Below, piece by piece: positions 59,117 to 64,000 of a stretch of 64,000 bases of DNA (position 1 is the stretch's first letter; every line of letters starts with the position of its first letter). The notes beneath the pieces were generated by a model, which was not told the DNA's origin, did not search any database, and worked only from the letters and a program-made list of their open reading frames with translations. The translations under genes and the position numbers were made by a program. This stretch comes from Frigidibacter albus (lineage in GTDB: Bacteria > Pseudomonadota > Alphaproteobacteria > Rhodobacterales > Rhodobacteraceae), in NCBI RefSeq assembly GCF_009908165.1, contig NZ_JAAAUC010000003.1, positions 124,001 through 188,000 on the forward strand, written 5' to 3'.

Positions 59117-59158
59117 CTCTTATGTTTCGGCCGGGGGCGGAAGGCCCCCCTGCTTCCT

Positions 59159-60040
59159 TCACACCCGCGCCACATCCTTGTGGATGATCACGTCGCATTG
59201 CGGATAGGCCAGCAGGATTGTCCGCCGCAGGCCCGAGCCGATGTCATGCGCCTCGCGCAGGGTCAGATCACCATCAAGCTCGATATGCAGGTGAACAAAC
59301 ACCCGGCTGCCGGCGGTGCGGGTCTTCAGGTCATGGAACCCCCGCACCTCGGGCCAGGCGCGGGTCAGTTCCGCAATGCCCGCCACCAGCTCGGGATCGG
59401 CGGCGCGGTCCATCAGCGCGTCCCAGGCGCCCTTGCCGATGCGTGTGGCCCCCAGCACCATCCCCGCGCCCGCCGCCAGCGCCACCACGGAATCGATCTG
59501 CCCCAGCCCGAAGCGCGCCGAAGCCCACAGCGCCAGGATCGCGCCGATATTGGGCAGCAGATCGCCAAGGTAATGCAGCGAATCCGCCGCCACCACCCGG
59601 CTGCGGGTGCGCCGCGCCACCCGGCGCTGCCACAGCACCAGCCCCACCGTCAGCACGATGGAGAAGGTCATCACCGCGATGCCCTCGGCCTGCGCCTCCA
59701 GCGGCGCCGGCGCGTCGGACAGCAGCCGTGCTGCGGCGGCCCAGCCGATGACGATGCCCGACACCGCGATGAAGATCGACTGCCCCAAGGCCACCAGATC
59801 CTCGGCAGACGAGTGCCCGAAGGCATGGTCCTCATCCGGCGGGCGGGCGGCATAGATCATCGCCGCCAGTCCCGCGACCGAAACCATCAGGTCCATCGCA
59901 CTGTCGGCCAGCGAGGCGGCGATCGAGAGCGAGCCGGTGGCCGACAGTGCCCAGAGCTTGGCCAGCACCAGCACCATCGCCACGGTGACAGAGGCAAGGC
60001 CGGCCGACAGGTTCAGGCGCAGCATGGGGTTCTTGGCCAT
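59159..60040 (-). CDS. Cation diffusion facilitator (FieF-type metal exporter)
   Basis: 293 residues from the ATG at 60040. Six membrane helices with metal-site motifs in helix 2 (SLADSAMDLMVSV) and helix 5 (ADSLHYLGDLLPN), and HAFGHSSAEDLVALGQ between. The C-terminal cytoplasmic domain has GFHDLKTRTAGSRVFVHLHIELDGDLTLREAHDI. It exports Zn(II), Fe(II) or a similar metal using the proton gradient. The helix motifs are HD/DD types, so the metal cannot be fixed by eye. Confidence 0.92.
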   Translation of the reverse strand: MAKNPMLRLNLSAGLASVTVAMVLVLAKLWALSATGSLSIAASLADSAMDLMVSVAGLAAMIYAARPPDEDHAFGHSSAEDLVALGQSIFIAVSGIVIGWAAAARLLSDAPAPLEAQAEGIAVMTFSIVLTVGLVLWQRRVARRTRSRVVAADSLHYLGDLLPNIGAILALWASARFGLGQIDSVVALAAGAGMVLGATRIGKGAWDALMDRAADPELVAGIAELTRAWPEVRGFHDLKTRTAGSRVFVHLHIELDGDLTLREAHDIGSGLRRTILLAYPQCDVIIHKDVARV

Positions 60041-60092
60041 GGGGAGGTCCTTCGACTCGGTGTCCGCAATCACTCTGCCGCGGACCGCCGGA

Positions 60093-60695
60093 CTATTCGA
60101 CCAGTTCGCCCGCGTCCACGCCCCAAAGCGCGGATTTTTCCACCCAGCCGCGCTGGCCGCTGGCATTGATGCGGCACCAATCCGGCCCGCATTGCTCCAG
60201 CCTTGCAATCACCCCGGCCATGGCCCGGGCCACGACCGGCGCGCCGGCCATGTCGCGGGCGCGCAGGTCGGCCGACTCGGCGCTGATGACCACGGTGCGC
60301 ACCCCTGACACCAGCGCATAATGCACCCAGCCCCCGGCGCCGTCGCGGTCCTCGACCCGGCGCCAATGGCCGAACTCGGCGGTCACGCGCAGCGGCATGT
60401 CGCGGTGGCGAAAGACCCAGTCGATCCGGTGCGACAGCGAGGGGCCGCGGCGGGCATTGCCCTCGGACGCCTTCAGCGACACATAGCGCGGCATCGGCAG
60501 GTTGGTGACGGGGCCGCGGCCCTCGGCGGTGGCGGCGGATGCCTGCACCGCGGCGTCCATGTCAAGCGCCGGCTCCACGGCTGCCTCTTGCAGCAGGGCA
60601 GAGCCGTCTTGCGCCTGTGCGATGCCCGCCGGCCCAAGCAGGGCCGCCAGAACTGCCGCTATTGCCAGAAATCCCTGTCCAGCCCGCATGGTCAT
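60093..60695 (-). CDS. Exported bacterial SH3-domain protein
   Basis: 200 residues from 60695; an ATG at 60689 is also possible. Signal peptide (GFLAIAAVLAALLGPAGIAQA). Two SH3-like units: RYVSLKASEGNARRGPSLSHRIDWVFRHRDMPLRV...GHWRRVEDRDGAGGWVHYAL and SADLRARDMAGAPVVARAMAGVIARLEQCGPDWCRINASGQRGWVEK. Such proteins act at the cell wall; function not established. It diverges from the 2-hydroxyacid dehydrogenase gene. Confidence 0.85.
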   Translation of the reverse strand: MTMRAGQGFLAIAAVLAALLGPAGIAQAQDGSALLQEAAVEPALDMDAAVQASAATAEGRGPVTNLPMPRYVSLKASEGNARRGPSLSHRIDWVFRHRDMPLRVTAEFGHWRRVEDRDGAGGWVHYALVSGVRTVVISAESADLRARDMAGAPVVARAMAGVIARLEQCGPDWCRINASGQRGWVEKSALWGVDAGELVE

Positions 60696-61006
60696 GCCTG
60701 CCGCCCGCCCGTCTTTGCCTCGGTTTCGGGATGTCGGGCCGAAGCCGGCCGCACCCTCTTTGCACGGATCAGACCATGCGGGGCCCGGAAAGGCCAGCGC
60801 CGGAGGCCAGATGCGGCGCGATGCCGGCGGAGGTGTGGCCCGGTAGCGCCAGCAGCCGCAGGGCCGCGGTGTGCCGCGACGTTTTTGCCAAGTTTTCCCC
60901 TTGAAACCGCAATAATATTGCGCGAGTAATGCGGTGCAAACCCGCCTGCTGCAGTGCAACATGACGCAGACGGCACCCCGAGACCTCTGACAAGCGGAAG
61001 ACCGAC
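60696..61006. other. Divergent intergenic region upstream of the 2-hydroxyacid dehydrogenase gene
   Basis: 311 bp without a supported gene. It holds a 15-bp dyad in a putative promoter (separate entry) and otherwise nothing recognised. Confidence 0.7.
60901..60929 (+). promoter_or_regulatory. Putative promoter with 15-bp dyad upstream of the glyoxylate reductase gene
   Basis: TTGAAA (60901-60906) is followed by the perfect dyad CGCAATA-a-TATTGCG (60908-60922) and by GAGTAA at the -10 distance (17 bp). The dyad sits between -35 and -10, as expected for a repressor operator. The -10 is weak. Confidence 0.5.
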
Positions 61007-61993
61007 ATGTCGAAGCAAAAACTCAGCGTCGTGGTGACCCGGCGCCTGCCCGAGGTTGTGGAATCCCGGATGAAGGAGCTGTTCGACGTCGAACTGAACG
61101 AAACCGATGTGCGGATGACGCGCGAGGAACTGGCCGCCGCGATGCGCCGCGCCGATGTGCTGGTGCCCACGCTCAGCGACCATATCGACGCGAACATGCT
61201 CGCCCAGGCCGGCGAGAAGCTGAAGCTGATCGCCAATTTCGGCGCCGGGGTGGACCATATCGACGTGTCCAGCGCCCGCCAGCGCGGGGTTCTGGTGTCC
61301 AACACCCCCGGCGTCTCGGCCGATGACACCGCCGACATGGCGATGGCGCTGATCCTTGGGGTCACGCGCCGCATCCCCGAGGGGATGGCGGTGATGCAGG
61401 ACGGCAAATGGCAGGGCTGGTCGCCGACCGCCTTCCTCGGCGGGCGCGTCGGCGGTCGGCGGCTTGGCATCCTCGGCATGGGCCGGATCGGGTTTGCGGT
61501 GGCGCGGCGGGCAAAGGCCTTCGGGATGCAGATCCACTACCACAACCGCAAGCGCCTGCGCCCCGAGGTGGAGGCAGAGGTGGGGGCAACCTATTGGGAA
61601 AGCCTCGACCAGATGCTGGCGCGGATGGATGTGGTGTCGGTCAACTGCCCGCATACGCCCTCGACCTTCCACCTGCTGAACGCGCGGCGGCTGAAGCTGA
61701 TGAAGCCGACGGCGGTGGTGGTCAACACCTCGCGCGGCGAGGTGATCGACGAGAACGCGCTGACGCGGATGCTGCGCGCGGGCGAGATCGCGGGCGCCGG
61801 CCTCGACGTCTTCGAGCATGGGCACGAGATCAACCCCCGCCTGCGCGAGCTGCCCAATGTGGTGCTGGTGCCGCATATGGGCTCGGCCACCGTCGAGGGC
61901 CGGGTGGAGATGGGCGAGAAGGTCATCATCAACATCAAGACCTTTGCCGATGGTCACCGCCCGCCGGATCTGGTGGTGCCGGGGCTGCTGTGA
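61007..61993 (+). CDS. D-2-hydroxyacid dehydrogenase, likely glyoxylate/hydroxypyruvate reductase
   Basis: 328 residues. NAD-binding motif LGILGMGRIGFAVARRAKAFGMQIHYHNR, active-site Arg in VVNTSRGEVIDENAL, Glu in GAGLDVFEHGHEINPRL and His in LVPHMGSATVEGR. LIANFGAGVDHIDV is the substrate loop. Members reduce glyoxylate or hydroxypyruvate. Glyoxylate is the product of the allA pathway at 3.4-8.2 kb, so they may connect. A dyad-containing promoter lies upstream. Confidence 0.88.
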   Translation: MSKQKLSVVVTRRLPEVVESRMKELFDVELNETDVRMTREELAAAMRRADVLVPTLSDHIDANMLAQAGEKLKLIANFGAGVDHIDVSSARQRGVLVSNTPGVSADDTADMAMALILGVTRRIPEGMAVMQDGKWQGWSPTAFLGGRVGGRRLGILGMGRIGFAVARRAKAFGMQIHYHNRKRLRPEVEAEVGATYWESLDQMLARMDVVSVNCPHTPSTFHLLNARRLKLMKPTAVVVNTSRGEVIDENALTRMLRAGEIAGAGLDVFEHGHEINPRLRELPNVVLVPHMGSATVEGRVEMGEKVIINIKTFADGHRPPDLVVPGLL

Positions 61994-62280
61994 GCTGAAG
62001 GCTCTTACCTTCTTGCCCGGAATCAAGGCGCTTCAGCGCCGCCGGGCAGCGCCCGTCCGCCCCCCGGGCGGGCGCTACTCAACGGTTCCGCGTAGAACGC
62101 CGGTGGAGTTGCGCCGCACCATAAAGCGCCTAGAACCTGCGTTGCAGCGCCCACCCGCGGACGGGCGCTGCCCTCTGACTGGGCCAGATGAAGACGCCAA
62201 GATGCCCGCGCCCATGGGCTGGCGCTCCCCGCCGCGGAATGCGAAACTCAGTCCAAGAAATGCGCAGGGCAGGGCAACAG
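61994..62280. other. Intergenic region with two strong hairpins
   Basis: 287 bp. Hairpin 1: AGCGCCCGTCCG / CGGGCGGGCGCT (62048-62076, one T-G pair). Hairpin 2: GCAGCGCCC / GGGCGCTGC (62144-62171, perfect). Both share the AGCGCCC...GGGCGCT core of the B-type element, so this may be a relic of it. It separates the reductase gene from the membrane glycosyltransferase-like gene. Confidence 0.65.
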
Positions 62281-63729
62281 ATGGACCAGGGCAACGGGCA
62301 GGGCACGCGGATCTTCCTCGCGCTGCTGGTGGGCTATTTCCTGCTGCAATTCGGGCTGCGGCTGGCGCTTGGCGGCGCGCTGGAAACGGATGAGGCCGAG
62401 ATGGTCCTGCTGACCCCCGGCTTCCGGCTGGGCTATGGCCCGCAGCTGCCGCTCTACAGCTGGCTTCAGGCGGCCAGCTTCGCGGTCTTCGGCAAGTCCA
62501 CCTTCGCGCTCGCCATCGTCAAGAACCTGATGCTGTTTGGCACCTATGCGCTGGTCTTTGCCGCACTCCGTCCGCTTCTGCCGCTGCGGCTGGCGGTGGC
62601 CGGAACGCTGGGCCTTGCGCTGCTGCCCGACGTGTTCTGGGAGGGGCAGCGCGCCACTACCCATTCCGTCGCGCTGCTGCTGACGATTGCGGCAACCCTC
62701 GCGGCGGTCTCGGGCCTGCTCCGGCGGGGCCGGGCCGCCGATTACCTGCTGCTGGGGCTGGCCATCGGCCTCGGCTCGCTGTCGAAATACAATTACGCGC
62801 TGGTTCCGGTCGCCCTGGCGCTGGCGGGCCTGACCCTGCCGCTGATGCGGGCCCGGCTCGGCGACCGGCGCATCCTCGCCACGCTGGCGGTTGCACTGGC
62901 TCTCATCGCCGCGCCCGCCCTCTGGATGCTGCGCCACCCGGAGCTCGCCTTTGCCTCGGGCTACAAGCTGACGGTGGGCGAGGCGGTTGTCCAAACCCTG
63001 CCCTGGCTGACCGGTCTCGGCGACAGCTTCACCGGGATCGCCGCGGGGCTGGGGCTGGCCGCGCTGGTCGCGGCGGCCCTCGGTTTCGGCCTGCGCAACC
63101 GTGCCACCTCGCCGCTGACCGAACCGGGCGAGACCTTCGTGCGCCTGCTGACCCGCGCCGCGCTGACCGCCTTTGCCGTCTTCCTTGTGGGGGTCGTGTT
63201 CGCCGGCGCCACCCATGTCACCCCGCGCTGGCTGCTGCCGGTCTTCGTGCTGGCTGCACCGCCGCTGCTGATCCGTGCGGTGGCGATGGCGCGCCCCGCG
63301 GCCTTCCACGGGCTGCTGGGGGTGGTCGCGGTGCTGGCGGCGCTGACGGTCGTCGGCATGGCCGGGGCGCGGATGTATGGCCCGGCCCGCGGCGCGGTGG
63401 ACTTCGCCGATGTCGAGGCGGCGCTGGCCCGTTTTGAGCCCGAAACGACGCCGATCCTTGCCGACTTCTATGTCGGCGGCAATCTGGCGCTGCGCAATCC
63501 CGGCTGGCAGGTGGCGCCCTTCCTGCCGACACAGGCCCCGCCCGCACCCGGCACGCCGGTGCTGGTTCTGATGCGCACGAACCTCAATCTGGAAAGCAAT
63601 CTCGGCCGCAGTGGATGGCCTGCCCCCGAGACAGCGCAGGTGCTGGACAGCCTCGATTTCACCGTGCCCTTCCGCTTTACCGACGCCGAAACCCTGGCCC
63701 TTTCCGCCCGGCTGGTGGCGCGGCCCTAA
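62281..63729 (+). CDS. GT39/ArnT-like membrane glycosyltransferase family protein
   Basis: 482 residues from the ATG at 62281; an ATG at 62260 is also in frame. Many membrane helices. The GT-C motif is in ALETDEAEMVLLTPGFRLGYGPQLPLYSW, with the acidic residues after helix 1. WEGQRATTHSVALLL and GLGSLSKYNYALV are typical of the PMT-2/GT39 group. It likely transfers a sugar from a polyprenyl donor at the membrane; acceptor unknown. Confidence 0.82.
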   Translation: MDQGNGQGTRIFLALLVGYFLLQFGLRLALGGALETDEAEMVLLTPGFRLGYGPQLPLYSWLQAASFAVFGKSTFALAIVKNLMLFGTYALVFAALRPLLPLRLAVAGTLGLALLPDVFWEGQRATTHSVALLLTIAATLAAVSGLLRRGRAADYLLLGLAIGLGSLSKYNYALVPVALALAGLTLPLMRARLGDRRILATLAVALALIAAPALWMLRHPELAFASGYKLTVGEAVVQTLPWLTGLGDSFTGIAAGLGLAALVAAALGFGLRNRATSPLTEPGETFVRLLTRAALTAFAVFLVGVVFAGATHVTPRWLLPVFVLAAPPLLIRAVAMARPAAFHGLLGVVAVLAALTVVGMAGARMYGPARGAVDFADVEAALARFEPETTPILADFYVGGNLALRNPGWQVAPFLPTQAPPAPGTPVLVLMRTNLNLESNLGRSGWPAPETAQVLDSLDFTVPFRFTDAETLALSARLVARP

Positions 63730-63847
63730 GCCGCGCTGCGGCGCAATCGCGCATCATGTCGTTTTCGTCCCGCAGATGTCGGGCGCGCCGTCCTGAAATT
63801 CCGGCAGTCTGGCATTCGTGGGCAAACAGCGCTTCAGGAGTCGCCCG

Positions 63848-64000
63848 ATGAAAACCCATGTTCGTGCCCTTGTCGTTGGCGGCGGCGCCGTCGGAAACGG
63901 GATCGCCTATCACCTCGCCAAGGCCGGCTGGGACACGATGCTGCTGGAGCGGGACGAGCTGACCTCTGGCTCCACCTGGCACGCCGCCGGCCTCTTGCCG
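63848..64000 (+). CDS. FAD-dependent oxidoreductase, dimethylglycine/sarcosine dehydrogenase-like, N-terminus only
   Basis: 51 residues are visible and the gene runs off the window. [22 protein letters not shown] is the FAD-binding motif, and [16 protein letters not shown] is the family signature of dimethylglycine/sarcosine dehydrogenases. AGGAG precedes the ATG. The family feeds methyl carbon to folate, which would suit the methylated-amine genes at 17-22 kb. Confidence 0.75.
   Translation, partial: MKTHVRALVVGGGAVGNGIAYHLAKAGWDTMLLERDELTSGSTWHAAGLLP

Overview
The window is high-GC alphaproteobacterial chromosome, almost certainly from the Rhodobacteraceae (Rhodobacter/Paracoccus/Roseobacter relatives). 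The evidence is the gene content (a purple-bacterial RpoHII-type sigma factor, the trimethylamine/dimethylamine set tmm-dmmDABC, PuuD-type membrane urate oxidase, TIGR02186-TauE pair), an Iron-Rhodo-box TGA-N9-TCA, and alphaproteobacterial Zur boxes. No rRNA, tRNA, CRISPR array, prophage or insertion sequence was found. Coding density is high and ATGA overlaps are common.

Layout. 1-1.7 kb: iron region (imelysin, hemP, a coupled 53-aa ORF, iron-responsive promoter). 1.7-8.2 kb: a GbsR/MarR regulator, a D-threonine-aldolase-like PLP enzyme, and a urate-to-glyoxylate purine degradation cluster (allA, ureidoglycine aminohydrolase, a fused allantoinase/OHCU decarboxylase, uraH, puuD). 8.2-11.4 kb: zinc uptake (znuA divergent from zur-znuC-znuB, with two Zur boxes between). 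11.4-16.7 kb: a minus-strand operon of glutamine-synthetase-like ligase, aldehyde dehydrogenase, iron alcohol dehydrogenase and FAD amine/amino-acid oxidase, read here as a possible gamma-glutamylated amino-alcohol pathway. 17.2-22.3 kb: methylated amine oxidation (dmmD, dmmA, dmmB, dmmC, tmm). 22.5-23.6 kb: a second iron ADH with an unusual metal site behind an operator-like dyad. 24-26.2 kb: TauE/TIGR02186 membrane pair and an exported unknown. 26.3-31.7 kb: a BMP-type nucleoside ABC importer with purine nucleoside phosphorylase.

31.9-55 kb is mostly housekeeping: rimI-tsaB-nfuA, usp, ilvE, trpS, murJ, glnD, a lipoprotein, rsmI-yraN-gshB, comM, a GST, rpoH2-chaN, and coaBC-dut-moeB. It includes two oddities, a rhomboid without catalytic residues and a proline-rich membrane protein of unknown function. 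55-64 kb: a polar amino-acid SBP and permease without an ATPase, an M3 peptidase, a CDF metal transporter, an SH3 protein, a glyoxylate/2-hydroxyacid reductase, a GT39-like membrane protein, and the start of a dimethylglycine/sarcosine dehydrogenase-like gene.

Functional themes. Purine nucleosides are imported and phosphorolysed; urate is degraded to glyoxylate and urea, although allantoate amidohydrolase and xanthine dehydrogenase are not in the window. Methylated amines are oxidised to release nitrogen and one-carbon units. Several amine/amino-acid FAD oxidases and a glyoxylate reductase fit a lifestyle of scavenging small organic nitrogen compounds. Non-coding sequence carries two dispersed repeat families: a hairpin unit ending in GAGGATATTT (three clear copies, one diverged) and a roughly 200-bp GC-rich intergenic element (two long copies in opposite orientation, plus hairpins that share its core).
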